Assembly (NCBI GenBank): GCA_002396485.1
Contig: DGXZ01000048.1
Coordinates: forward strand, 1,859 to 17,354
DNA: 15,496 nt
Direction: 5' to 3'
From: Spartobacteria bacterium UBA5019
Lineage (GTDB): Bacteria > Verrucomicrobiota > Verrucomicrobiia > Chthoniobacterales > Terrimicrobiaceae
Positions 1-6,894 of this stretch are shown one piece after another (position 1 is the first letter of the stretch; the number at the start of each line of letters is the position of its first letter). A model generated the notes under the pieces. It was not told the DNA's origin, did not search any database, and saw only the letters and a list, made by a program, of their open reading frames with translations. The translations under genes and the position numbers were made by a program.

Positions 1-2
1 CT

Positions 3-131
3 GCGGGAATTAGTGCTTCGCTGAGACAAAGCCATTGCGGAGCGAGTTGGATCAGGTTCAGTCCGCATTTTTACAACATCATTGATGAAATGGATCGCGT
101 CGCGAAAATCATGACACGGGGATTATTTTAG
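3..131 (+). CDS. C-terminal end of a class V aminotransferase-like PLP enzyme (5' end outside window)
   Basis: The third frame is open from the window edge to a TAG at 129-131, giving 42 residues. They include SWIRFSPHFYNIIDEMDRV. The pattern [VI]R[FVI]SPHFYN followed by an acidic helix is the characteristic C-terminus of class V (cysteine desulfurase/kynureninase-like) fold-type I aminotransferases, where it belongs to the small domain near the PLP site. The catalytic lysine and most of the enzyme would lie to the left of the window, so the substrate cannot be inferred. The next gene starts 38 bp later on the same strand. The call rests on one short motif, but the fit in spacing and order is good. 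Confidence 0.6.
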   Translation, partial: AGISASLRQSHCGASWIRFSPHFYNIIDEMDRVAKIMTRGLF

Positions 132-169
132 AGGAAATGAAATAATTTTTAGGCGCGAATAAAAATTTA

Positions 170-1606
170 GTGGCATTATTTAAAGCCTCGTGTAGAGTTC
201 AAGCATTACAAATGCCAAGAAGAATTTCTCATTCCAGAGTCTACTCTGTTATAAAAGCCGCCGAGTGCTTTCCTTTTGGAGCATCGATCAAGAACATTCT
301 CAGCATCCCCATGATGAGGGGAACTCCAAAAAGAACGCTCCAGAGGGATCTTGACCGCTTGGTTCAAGCCGGACACCTCAAGCTTAAGGGCAAGGGGCGC
401 GCTACGCGTTATGTTATTCCTTTTGAAGAAGAAGGGTCAACGAACGCCTTGAAGGAGGGCCCAGACTCCCCCACAGGCGAGACACCATGGCTGTCTCCCG
501 AAGGGCGCCGTATTCGTTATTTGGTCCAGAGGCCTCGGACTGAGCGCATTCCAGTCGGATACAAAGCCGATTTTTTGGATGCTTATCAACCGAATCGCAC
601 ATTTTACTTGCCCGCCGAAACACGGGACGATCTGGCGCGATTTGGCTATTTAGGCGCGGACGAATTGCCTCCTGGTACTTATTTGAGGCAAGTTTTGCAG
701 CGCCTTTTAATCGACCTGTCTTGGAATTCGAGCCGGCTTGAGGGAAATACCTACTCGTTGCTTGAGACCGAGCGCCTGCTCAGACTGGGTGAGGCCGCCG
801 AGGGGCACAAATCTGAAGAGACGCAAATGATCCTCAACCACAAAGCGGCTCTCGAAATGCTATCCGACAATCCTACCGGTGTGGGGTTCAATAGCCATAC
901 CGTTTGCAACCTGCACGCGCTGCTTGCCGATAATCTGATTCATGACCCCGCATCGTGCGGCCGCGTCCGCTCGCGGCCTGTTGGCATAAGCGGAACGGTT
1001 TTCCACCCGCTGGCCGTCCCGCAGCTGATTGAGGAAAAATTTGAGCAGATTTTGTGGGTCGCGAATGAGATCGAGAATCCCTACGAGCAGTCTTTTTTTG
1101 TGATGGTGCACTTGCCCTATCTGCAGCCATTTGAAGATGTGAATAAGAGGGTTTCGCGCCTAGCTGCCAACATTCCGATGATTCGCCATAACCTCTGCCC
1201 GCTCTCATTCACCGGGGTTGAGCAAAAGGACTATATCGGGGGTCTCCTCGGCGTCTATGAACTGAACTGCATCGAGTATTTGCGCGATGTTTTTGTGTGG
1301 GCCTATAAGAGCTCGGCAAACCAATATGTCGGCGTGAAGGAAGCCCTCGGTTCGCCAGATCCATTTCGCTTAAAATACAGGAATGAAATGACCCGTTTCG
1401 TTGGCGAAATCGCGCGCAAACAAATGAACCGACTACAAGCCCAGGAGTGGATTACCGCAGAGGCAGTAAAATCCTTGCCGAAAGCCGATAGGGAGCGCTT
1501 TGAAGAGGTCATTTATATCGAATTGGATAGTTTGCATTCAGGTAATATTGCGAGACATCGCCTGCGCTTGTCAGAATTCGAGGCTTGGAAAAATAGCTGG
1601 AAATAA
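170..1606 (+). CDS. Winged-helix/Fic-domain protein with degenerate Fic motif
   Basis: The protein has 478 aa from a GTG at 170; an in-frame ATG at 212 (MPRRISHSR...) is an equally possible start, and neither has a clear Shine-Dalgarno sequence. Residues about 20-85 look like a winged helix (RTLQRDLDRLVQAG, then KGKGRATRYVI as the wing). Residues about 185-195 (NSSRLEGN) match the Fic inhibitory-helix motif [ST]xxxE[GN], with S187 and E191. The Fic core at 314-330 reads HLPYLQPFEDVNKRVSR. Against canonical HPFxxGNGRxxR it keeps P320, F321, D323, N325, R327 and R330. It has Gln319 for the catalytic His, Val324 for one Gly and Lys326 for the other. Canonical Fic enzymes AMPylate proteins using that His, so this one is probably not an ordinary AMP-transferase. 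A DNA-binding regulator or an altered NTP-binding role is possible. No toxin/antitoxin partner gene is visible. Confidence 0.85.
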   Translation: MALFKASCRVQALQMPRRISHSRVYSVIKAAECFPFGASIKNILSIPMMRGTPKRTLQRDLDRLVQAGHLKLKGKGRATRYVIPFEEEGSTNALKEGPDSPTGETPWLSPEGRRIRYLVQRPRTERIPVGYKADFLDAYQPNRTFYLPAETRDDLARFGYLGADELPPGTYLRQVLQRLLIDLSWNSSRLEGNTYSLLETERLLRLGEAAEGHKSEETQMILNHKAALEMLSDNPTGVGFNSHTVCNLHALLADNLIHDPASCGRVRSRPVGISGTVFHPLAVPQLIEEKFEQILWVANEIENPYEQSFFVMVHLPYLQPFEDVNKRVSRLAANIPMIRHNLCPLSFTGVEQKDYIGGLLGVYELNCIEYLRDVFVWAYKSSANQYVGVKEALGSPDPFRLKYRNEMTRFVGEIARKQMNRLQAQEWITAEAVKSLPKADRERFEEVIYIELDSLHSGNIARHRLRLSEFEAWKNSWK

Positions 1607-1636
1607 TCGCAAAGCATAACTGAGAGACGCATATTG

Positions 1637-1667
1637 ACGCCTCGCTCAATATTTTTTCTTGAGGCGT
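1637..1667. terminator. Inverted repeat between convergent genes, possible terminator
   Basis: ACGCCTC at 1637-1643 pairs with GAGGCGT at 1661-1667 around a 17-nt T-rich loop. A competing inner pairing CTCAA/TTGAG is also possible. The repeat lies in the short gap between the stop of the Fic gene and the stop of the minus-strand decarboxylase-like gene, as expected for a shared terminator. There is no clean U-tract right after the stem on either strand, so the assignment is weak. Confidence 0.3.
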
Positions 1668-1674
1668 GAGATGA

Positions 1675-2772
1675 TCAAACGCCGTGTCTGGCATGCCAGT
1701 CTTGGTAGGCAAAGGGCGAGATTTCGGAGGGTTTGATTTCACTGCGGCCGCCCCAGAAGACATTGGTGTAGGAAACGGGGATATCGGCTTCGACAAGGTG
1801 GGCGTCGATGGCGGCTTTGAATTGCATGACGCGGTCTTTCTCGGTGCCATGGGAGACGGCCATGATGTTCACATTGTTGAACTCGGGGCCGCCTTCGCGC
1901 CAGTAGCAATGCGTGAGACATTCGTGGCGTCCGATCTGTGCGCCGGCCTCTTCTTCCCGTCCGGTGGGGACGGCCCAATGAAAAAGGGCATTGAATCGCG
2001 TCACGCGCACACCGGTCTGCGAGGGTTTGACATGCTCAAGAAAGGTGGAAAAGCGGCCCAGCAGTTTGCGTTGCTGGAGAGATTCGGCGACGGCGTAGAA
2101 TTCCTCGAGGCTTACACCTGCTTCTTCGGCGCGGGAGTCCCACGCGGGTTCGCGGATCTCTGCGGGGGCAAATTCCCGTTTAAGTGTCATGAGAACGCGC
2201 CATTCGTGGTCCGTGAGATGCACGACGCCTGTTTTGAGCATGCGGGCAAGCCCTTCGGATTTGTCTCCGGGTTCGATGGTCTTGCGACGCACGTGGCCGA
2301 CGCCGAGGGCAAAGATGCCCTTAGCAGGCATGAGGCGATAGGCCTCTGCACCCGTGAGACTCATCAGGAGGCGGCAATGCTTATCGAGCGACTGGCCGGC
2401 GGGCACCTTCAGTGTCGTCCAGAGTTTGTAGGCCTCGCCGGGGATTTTGGCATCTGTTGAGCGGATGACGACATGACCGGAGAACGGGTCCTCGCGGAAC
2501 ATGAATTCAAAGGCGGCATCGAGCTTTTCGGCGGGAACTTTCCACGCCACGAGGGCGCCTTCGGCGAGATTTGTGGCTAGAAGGGTCTGGCGGACGCGGC
2601 GGATCGTTCCGGCTTCGACCATGGCACGGATGCGCTCGAGAACGGTTGGCAAGTCCACGCCACTGAGGCGGGAAATTTCTTGAAAGGGTTCGCGAGGAAA
2701 ACCGGAAATCTTGTCTTCGGAGACGGCAAGGATGCGGGCGTTGACGGGGTCGTGGTGCTCGGTCGGAATCAT
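1675..2772 (-). CDS. Siroheme decarboxylase-like, fused AhbA/AhbB (Lrp/AsnC-fold) protein
   Basis: The protein has 365 aa from the ATG at 2772 (MIPTEHHDP); the frame stays open to a TTG at 2850, which would add 26 residues with no family-like content. It is a tandem of two AhbA/AhbB modules, each a helix-turn-helix plus an Lrp/AsnC-like ferredoxin-fold domain. Module 1 shows REPFQEISRLSGVDLPTV and then GTIRRVRQTLL. Module 2 begins near LTDHEWRVL and contains GRFSTFLEHV and ECLTHCYWREGG, the last being the HCY region typical of the family. AhbA and AhbB, like the NirDL/NirGH proteins, decarboxylate siroheme to didecarboxysiroheme for heme d1 or alternative heme synthesis. They are usually separate or NirDL-type fusions. 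No other heme genes are nearby, so the role is inferred from family alone; a divergent family member or a regulator is the alternative. It is divergent from the MoeB-rhodanese gene. Confidence 0.75.
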   Translation of the reverse strand: MIPTEHHDPVNARILAVSEDKISGFPREPFQEISRLSGVDLPTVLERIRAMVEAGTIRRVRQTLLATNLAEGALVAWKVPAEKLDAAFEFMFREDPFSGHVVIRSTDAKIPGEAYKLWTTLKVPAGQSLDKHCRLLMSLTGAEAYRLMPAKGIFALGVGHVRRKTIEPGDKSEGLARMLKTGVVHLTDHEWRVLMTLKREFAPAEIREPAWDSRAEEAGVSLEEFYAVAESLQQRKLLGRFSTFLEHVKPSQTGVRVTRFNALFHWAVPTGREEEAGAQIGRHECLTHCYWREGGPEFNNVNIMAVSHGTEKDRVMQFKAAIDAHLVEADIPVSYTNVFWGGRSEIKPSEISPFAYQDWHARHGV

Positions 2773-2895
2773 TGGAAAGCGGGGATGATTGCCGCACACC
2801 GCGTGTCTCTGCAAGGCGGGATGTTTTTTTTGCAGGGCGGTCTCTTGCAATCAAACGCCTGAACGCTATGCTTGCGGGCTCATTTTTAAACGAAC

Positions 2896-4083
2896 ATGAA
2901 AAGCATCCTGGATCCGGCCCGTGTGGAAAAAATCGACTTCAGCAACGACGAGGTGGCCCGCTACTCGCGGCATCTCATCATGCCCGAGGTCACTCTCGAG
3001 GGGCAAAAACGTCTCAAGGCCGCAAAGGTGCTCTGCATCGGCACCGGCGGACTTGGCTCGCCAATCGCCCTTTACCTTGCCGCAGCAGGCGTCGGCACCT
3101 TGGGTCTTGTCGATTTCGACATCGTGGACTACTCGAACCTGCAGCGCCAAATTTTGCACGGAACGAAAGATGTGGGCCGCAAGAAGCTCAACAGCGCCCG
3201 CGACCGCATCAAAGAGATCAACCCGAATGTGCAGGTCAATCTCCACGACGCCCTCTTTCAAGCCGAGAATGCCCGCGAGATCGTGGAGCCCTACGACATC
3301 GTGATCGACGGCACGGATAATTTTCCCACGCGCTACCTGAGCAATGACATCTGCGTTTTCCTTAAAAAGCCGAACATCTATGGCTCAATCTTCCGATTCG
3401 ATGGACAGTGCACCGTCTTTGCCCCGCATCTTGGCGGCCCCTGCTACCGCTGCCTCTACCCCGAGCCCCCACCGCCAGGCATGGTGCCAAGCTGCGCCGA
3501 GGGAGGTGTACTGGGCGTTTTGCCGGGAGTGATTGGGGTCATGCAGGCGATTGAGGCCATCAAACTGATTGTAGGCATCGGCGAACCGCTCATCGGCCGC
3601 CTTGTTCACTTCGACGCGCTGAAGATGAAATTCCGCGAGTTCAAGATCCGCAAAGACCCCAGCTGCCCCGTCTGCTCGGAAAACCCGACGATCACAGACC
3701 TCATCGACTACGAGACATTCTGTGGCATTCCCCAGGCACGCGCCGAGGAAGAAGCGGAGTTGCCGGTTCCCGAAATCACGGTGGAAGAGCTCAAGGCCCG
3801 CATCGACCGCAGCGACAAATTCGTTCTGATCGATGTGCGTGAACCTTACGAGTGGGATATCTCCCGCATTCCCGGAGCCAAGCTCATTCCTCTCGGTGAA
3901 CTCTCGTCCCGCATGAGTGAGCTCGATACGGCGGATGAAATCATCATCCACTGCAAAGTCGGTGGACGCAGCGCCACAGCGGTTCGCCATCTCCAAAAGG
4001 CTGGATTCTCGAAGCTCCTCAACGTCGCTGGCGGAATCCTCGCCTGGGCCGACCGTGTGGATACATCGATGCCGAAATACTGA
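2896..4083 (+). CDS. moeB: MoeB/ThiF-type adenylyltransferase fused to rhodanese (MoeBR/MoeZ type)
   Basis: The protein has 395 aa from an ATG with no strong Shine-Dalgarno sequence. Residues 1-270 are an E1-like adenylyltransferase: nucleotide loop GTGGLGSP (49-56), VDFDIVDYSNLQRQ (72-85) and GTDN (139-142). Zinc Cys pairs are C183/C186 (CYRC) and C257/C260 (CPVC). C200 sits at the position of the E1-type cysteine. Residues about 293-395 form a rhodanese domain with DVREPYEW and the active loop CKVGGRS around Cys353. Family knowledge: such fusions adenylate the C-terminal Gly-Gly of MoaD/ThiS/CysO-type sulfur carriers and then deliver persulfide sulfur from the rhodanese Cys, serving molybdopterin, thiamin or cysteine synthesis. 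No carrier protein is in the window, so the pathway is open. The class V aminotransferase-like fragment at the left edge could be a sulfur donor, but this is not shown. Confidence 0.9.
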   Translation: MKSILDPARVEKIDFSNDEVARYSRHLIMPEVTLEGQKRLKAAKVLCIGTGGLGSPIALYLAAAGVGTLGLVDFDIVDYSNLQRQILHGTKDVGRKKLNSARDRIKEINPNVQVNLHDALFQAENAREIVEPYDIVIDGTDNFPTRYLSNDICVFLKKPNIYGSIFRFDGQCTVFAPHLGGPCYRCLYPEPPPPGMVPSCAEGGVLGVLPGVIGVMQAIEAIKLIVGIGEPLIGRLVHFDALKMKFREFKIRKDPSCPVCSENPTITDLIDYETFCGIPQARAEEEAELPVPEITVEELKARIDRSDKFVLIDVREPYEWDISRIPGAKLIPLGELSSRMSELDTADEIIIHCKVGGRSATAVRHLQKAGFSKLLNVAGGILAWADRVDTSMPKY

Positions 4084-4102
4084 ACCCCAATGCTGCGGGA
4101 TT

Positions 4103-4135
4103 AACCACAGAGGACACAGAGAGCACGGAGGGAAG
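4103..4135 (+). repeat. Dispersed HRGHREH-type repeat, copy 1
   Basis: This copy starts with AACCACAGAGGACACAGAG and continues as AGCACGGAGGGAAG. Read in the frame open here it gives NHRGHREHGG, the well-known spurious peptide of a dispersed non-coding repeat seen in many environmental bacterial genomes. It matches the reverse complement of 4456-4489 over most of its length, so the two copies form an inverted pair around the Trm112-like gene. Confidence 0.7.
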
Positions 4136-4236
4136 GTGGATTCTCAAATTTGAAAGCTTAAGTTATCTGCGATACCAATCGAACGAACCTGTCATTCTGT
4201 CCCAAACGTCCTTTTCGAGTTAATCATTTCCACTTC

Positions 4237-4470
4237 ATGCAAGCTGTCAAATCCCCGTTCATCTGCCCGCAAACGCGTCAACCACTGCGCGAGGTGACGA
4301 GTGAGGAGTTAGCGGGCCTGCGGAAAATACCCGGACACGCTACGCTGGAAGCTGCTTGGATATGCGCAGACTCCGCCATGGCCTACCCCGTTCAAAACGG
4401 CATCCCGCTTTTGATACCATCTGCTGCGATTCCACTCACCTATACCCCCACCCTTCTCTCCACTCCGTAA
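4237..4470 (+). CDS. Trm112-like small zinc-ribbon-derived protein
   Basis: The protein has 77 aa. It resembles the Trm112/YcaR family: an N-terminal FICPQTRQPL knuckle (residues 8-17) and then AWICADSAMAYPVQNGIPLLIP, matching the family signature [FY]P[VI]xxGIPxL[LI]. Eukaryotic and archaeal Trm112 proteins activate methyltransferases of tRNA and translation factors; the role of bacterial homologues is poorly defined. Only one Cys of each usual CxxC pair remains (CPQT and CADS), so zinc binding is probably lost, as also happens in other bacterial members. The last codons and the TAA lie inside a repeat copy (4456-4489), so the C-terminal LLSTP is repeat-derived. It is upstream of the ThrRS gene on the same strand with a 45-bp gap. 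Confidence 0.65.
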   Translation: MQAVKSPFICPQTRQPLREVTSEELAGLRKIPGHATLEAAWICADSAMAYPVQNGIPLLIPSAAIPLTYTPTLLSTP

Positions 4471-4489
4471 TCTCCGTGTCCTCCGTGGT
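4456..4489 (-). repeat. Dispersed HRGHREH-type repeat, copy 2 (inverted)
   Basis: The reverse complement begins ACCACGGAGGACACGGAGA and continues TTACGGAGTGGAGAG. It differs from copy 1 (4103-4135) mainly by A/G changes at two CACRGAG positions and in the middle spacer. It supplies the stop codon of the Trm112-like gene and ends 26 bp before the ThrRS start. Confidence 0.7.
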
Positions 4490-4515
4490 AAAAAATTCTT
4501 CCAACCCGCCATCCC

Positions 4516-5403
4516 ATGACTGAACTCGAACGCATCCGCCACTCTGCCGCCCATGTCCTTGCCACAGCGATCTCAAAAATCTGGCCCGAGGCCCAGTTTG
4601 CGGCCGGTCCGCCGGTGGAGAATGGATTTTACTACGATCTCGAACTCCCCCACCGCATCTCTCCGGAGGATTTTGCCCGCATTGAGGAGGAGATGAAACG
4701 CGAGATCAAGGCCAACCATGTCTTCGAGCGCGTCGAGATTTCCCGCCCAGACGCCCTCGCCATGGCCGAACGCGGTGAACTCGCCTCCCTCGCTCCACGC
4801 GGTGTGGCATCCAAGTTCAAGCTCGATATCGTTCAGAACATTCCCGAAGACGAAACGATCACGCTCTACCGCAACGGCGAATTCACCGACCTTTGTGCGG
4901 GGCCGCATGTCATGCGCACCGGCAACATCGGCGCGTTCAAACTCACCCATGTCGCCAGCGCCTACTACAAAGGCGACGAGCGGAATCCACAACTCCAGCG
5001 CATCTACGGCACGGCATTCAAAAACAAGACCGCCATGGAGGAGTATTTCACCATGCTTGAGGAGGCCAAAAAGCGCGATCATCGCAAGATCGGCGCAGAG
5101 ATGGGACTCTATGCCATAGACTCCGAATTCGTCGGGCCCGGCATGCCACTCTGGCTGCCCAAGGGTACCGTGCTGGTCGAGGAACTTGAAAAGCTCGCCA
5201 AGGAAGCCGAGTTTGCCGCCGGCTATGTGCGCGTCCGAAGCCCACACCTTGCGAAAGAAAAAATGTATAAAACCTCCGGTCACCTCCCCTACTACGCCGA
5301 GAGCATGTTTCCTCCGATGGAAATGGACGAGCACCGCGAGGAGCGCGCAAAAATCCAAAGCCGCATGGCGGAATTGGAGCGCATCTTAACTCATGATGGG
5401 TGA
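4516..5403 (+). CDS. thrS: Threonyl-tRNA synthetase, TGS-less and truncated after motif 1 (probable pseudogene or editing-only protein)
   Basis: The protein has 295 aa against roughly 580-640 for complete ThrRS. It starts directly at the N2 editing domain (MTELERIRHSAAHVL), so the TGS domain is absent. The editing-site residues are all present: HxxxH as H9 and H13, and CAGPH with C127 and H131; these hydrolyse Ser-tRNA(Thr) in the family. The class II catalytic domain begins around 207 (GPGMPLWLPKG, VRSPHLAKEKMYKTSGHL, MFPPMEMD) but stops at TGA after EHREERAKIQSRMAELERILTHDG. Motifs 2 and 3 (including the MNCP-type zinc site) and the anticodon-binding domain are missing, and I found no continuation in the 173 bp downstream. 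Aminoacylation is therefore not expected. It is either a decayed copy, a contig rearrangement, or a freestanding editing protein. The start follows the repeat at 4456-4489 and no Shine-Dalgarno sequence is visible. Confidence 0.8.
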   Translation: MTELERIRHSAAHVLATAISKIWPEAQFAAGPPVENGFYYDLELPHRISPEDFARIEEEMKREIKANHVFERVEISRPDALAMAERGELASLAPRGVASKFKLDIVQNIPEDETITLYRNGEFTDLCAGPHVMRTGNIGAFKLTHVASAYYKGDERNPQLQRIYGTAFKNKTAMEEYFTMLEEAKKRDHRKIGAEMGLYAIDSEFVGPGMPLWLPKGTVLVEELEKLAKEAEFAAGYVRVRSPHLAKEKMYKTSGHLPYYAESMFPPMEMDEHREERAKIQSRMAELERILTHDG

Positions 5404-5576
5404 GAACTTAAACTCTTACACACAAGATCTTCAAAACGGGCACGCGAATTTTGAATCTGGTGGCGAGTGATAGAAAATTGTTTCTCTCATCAATCTATTT
5501 GAGAATAACGAAGAAATGCGCCGAGGTTCGTGACAACCACTGACTGCCACGCCAAGTATTTCGCCAAAAGCCGTTT

Positions 5577-6068
5577 TTAAAAAGCCAAGTGCGGCGCGCT
5601 GTGATCGGCCCAGATTGGAAGAAGGTCCGACTCGTCGGTGAGAGCCAGCACACGGCAGACAGGGCAAAGTTTTTTCGAGCGGCCCAGATGTTCTTTCGCA
5701 AGAGCCAGATTCCCCAAGCTGCATTCAAAACGTGCCAGATGAAAATGCACCAGCGCCGTATCCGGAAACCGATCGGCCGCTTCCAAGAGGAGTTCCCTCG
5801 CGCTTTCGATGGAGCGCAGCGCCAGCGCCAGATCAATCCATCGATCCACATTGTCGGGGTCAATAATACAAAGCTGCTCCGCAACAAATTCCAACTCTTC
5901 GGCATTGCCCGCTGCACGGTGTATCTCCACAAGCAGCGTCAAACCCTCCACGCTCTGCTTGGTTCGGGCTGAGAGCCGTCCGTATTCCTGCATCGCATCG
6001 TCGAGCATGCCGAGTTCAAGGTAGCCTTCCGCAGCCAGAAAAGTCATTTGAGAGGGGGAGTCGATCAT
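5577..6068 (-). CDS. Small TPR-like protein of unknown function
   Basis: The protein has 163 aa from the ATG at 6068 (MIDSPSQMTFLAAEGYLELGMLDDA). The frame is open to an ATG at 6152, but the extra 28 residues lack helical repeat character and the 6152 ATG lies in a hairpin (6137-6154). Residue patterns such as GYLELGMLDDAMQEY, HRAAGNAEELEFVAEQL, ALRSIESARELLLEAADRFPDTALVHF and ECSLGNLALAKEHL are successive tetratricopeptide-like helix pairs. It ends with a CPVC in KKLCPVCRVLA. No signal peptide or catalytic motif is visible, so it is probably a cytoplasmic protein-interaction module. It is convergent with the truncated ThrRS gene. A TATACT at 6182-6177 on the minus strand could be its -10 box, though no convincing -35 was found. 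Confidence 0.65.
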   Translation of the reverse strand: MIDSPSQMTFLAAEGYLELGMLDDAMQEYGRLSARTKQSVEGLTLLVEIHRAAGNAEELEFVAEQLCIIDPDNVDRWIDLALALRSIESARELLLEAADRFPDTALVHFHLARFECSLGNLALAKEHLGRSKKLCPVCRVLALTDESDLLPIWADHSAPHLAF

Positions 6069-6136
6069 AATTGGGATTATCGGCAGTCTCTCAAACGCCT
6101 TTAGCCCGAAAACGGATTTTTCAACGGGATTCACAG

Positions 6137-6154
6137 GAATGCCTTGAGGCATTC
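6137..6154. other. 7-bp hairpin upstream of the TPR-like gene
   Basis: GAATGCC (6137-6143), loop TTGA, GGCATTC (6148-6154): a perfect stem lying in the leader of the minus-strand TPR-like gene and covering its upstream ATG alternative at 6152. There is no T-tract beside it. A role as an operator or leader hairpin is possible but not shown. Confidence 0.35.
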
Positions 6155-6252
6155 TGGAGACTGCACGAAATATTGAAGTATAAAAAATTCATTATCTGTG
6201 CTTTATGTCTTAAATTTGCTAAAATTGGCTATAACGCATTTTAACCCAAGGG

Positions 6253-6271
6253 GGTGGTCTCCCCATGGCAT
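6253..6271 (+). repeat. Duplicated initiation region, copy 1
   Basis: GGTGGTCTCCCCATGGCAT contains the start codon of the 6265 gene and is identical at 6895-6913. Weaker matches continue inside both genes, notably GGAACGAGGAA and TGGCTTCGCT. Confidence 0.8.
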
Positions 6272-6858
6272 CCAGCCAGTCTGCGTCCGAAGTTTTCAGC
6301 CAGATGAAAAAACACAATTCCTCCTCCTGGAACGAGGAATGGCCAAGTGTACGAAAGCACCGCAACTGGCTTCGCTGGAGCGCTGCCCTCACACTTGGCC
6401 TCGCGGTCGCCGCCGGCCTAAGTATTCCTCTCGAAGAAAGAGGCATAACAAAATTTAACACCTCGAGTGACGAAAACGCATCCGCCACCTCTGCCGGAAA
6501 CACAATCGGAGAGGCTTTGGAAAACTCGTCCCTCCCGGAACCCCGCCCCACGAGCGCAAGTAGCGGAAAGATTCAACGCAAATGGGATATCGATACAGGT
6601 CTCAACGTTCCAAACCAAGAACCCGCCGTTGAAAGTTCGACTGTCCCCACACAGGCGCAAACTACCGCAAGAACGGAAAATGCCATACCTGCTCCAGGAT
6701 CAGAAAATACCATTGGGGGTGAATCTGCAGATATCCGAGCATCGCCTCAGCAAGCCAGGCTTGAGATGCCTCAGACTCCGGCGGTCGGTCGAATTCCACC
6801 CGTTCGCCCTTCACCTAGTCCGCCTCCCACGCCGTCTCCCATACGCAGCCCGCAGTGA
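6265..6858 (+). CDS. Signal-anchored, disordered Pro/Ser/Thr-rich protein of unknown function
   Basis: The protein has 197 aa; the frame is closed just upstream (TAA at 6232-6234), and an ATG at 6304 (MKKHNSSSW) is an alternative start. AGGGGGTGG lies about 8 nt before 6265 and could serve as a ribosome site. A cytoplasmic-type head (RKHRNWLRW) is followed by one hydrophobic segment, about 38-54 (SAALTLGLAVAAGLSIP), an export signal or N-terminal anchor. The rest (60-197) is low-complexity, rich in Ser, Thr, Glu, Gln and Pro, and ends in IPPVRPSPSPPPTPSPIRSPQ. No fold is recognised. Its first 55 residues and the preceding leader resemble those of the next gene, so the pair probably arose by duplication of the 5' part. 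It could be a cell-surface linker protein, or a decayed exoprotein gene that kept its frame. Confidence 0.5.
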   Translation: MASSQSASEVFSQMKKHNSSSWNEEWPSVRKHRNWLRWSAALTLGLAVAAGLSIPLEERGITKFNTSSDENASATSAGNTIGEALENSSLPEPRPTSASSGKIQRKWDIDTGLNVPNQEPAVESSTVPTQAQTTARTENAIPAPGSENTIGGESADIRASPQQARLEMPQTPAVGRIPPVRPSPSPPPTPSPIRSPQ

Positions 6859-6894
6859 GATGGCCGTCGGATTCGAGACCGCCCACTCATGTGC

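Noticed and set aside
1684..2460. 258-aa open frame on the plus strand
   Set aside because: It lies antisense to the siroheme decarboxylase-like gene, has no family motif, and its Gly/Phe/Asp-rich composition is that of a shadow frame.
3917..4153. Open frame ending in NHRGHREHGG
   Set aside because: It overlaps the rhodanese end out of frame and its tail is the translation of a dispersed repeat, a known source of spurious proteins.
5404..5576. Possible frameshifted continuation of ThrRS
   Set aside because: All three plus-strand frames were scanned for motif 2 or MNCP-like sequence and none was seen.
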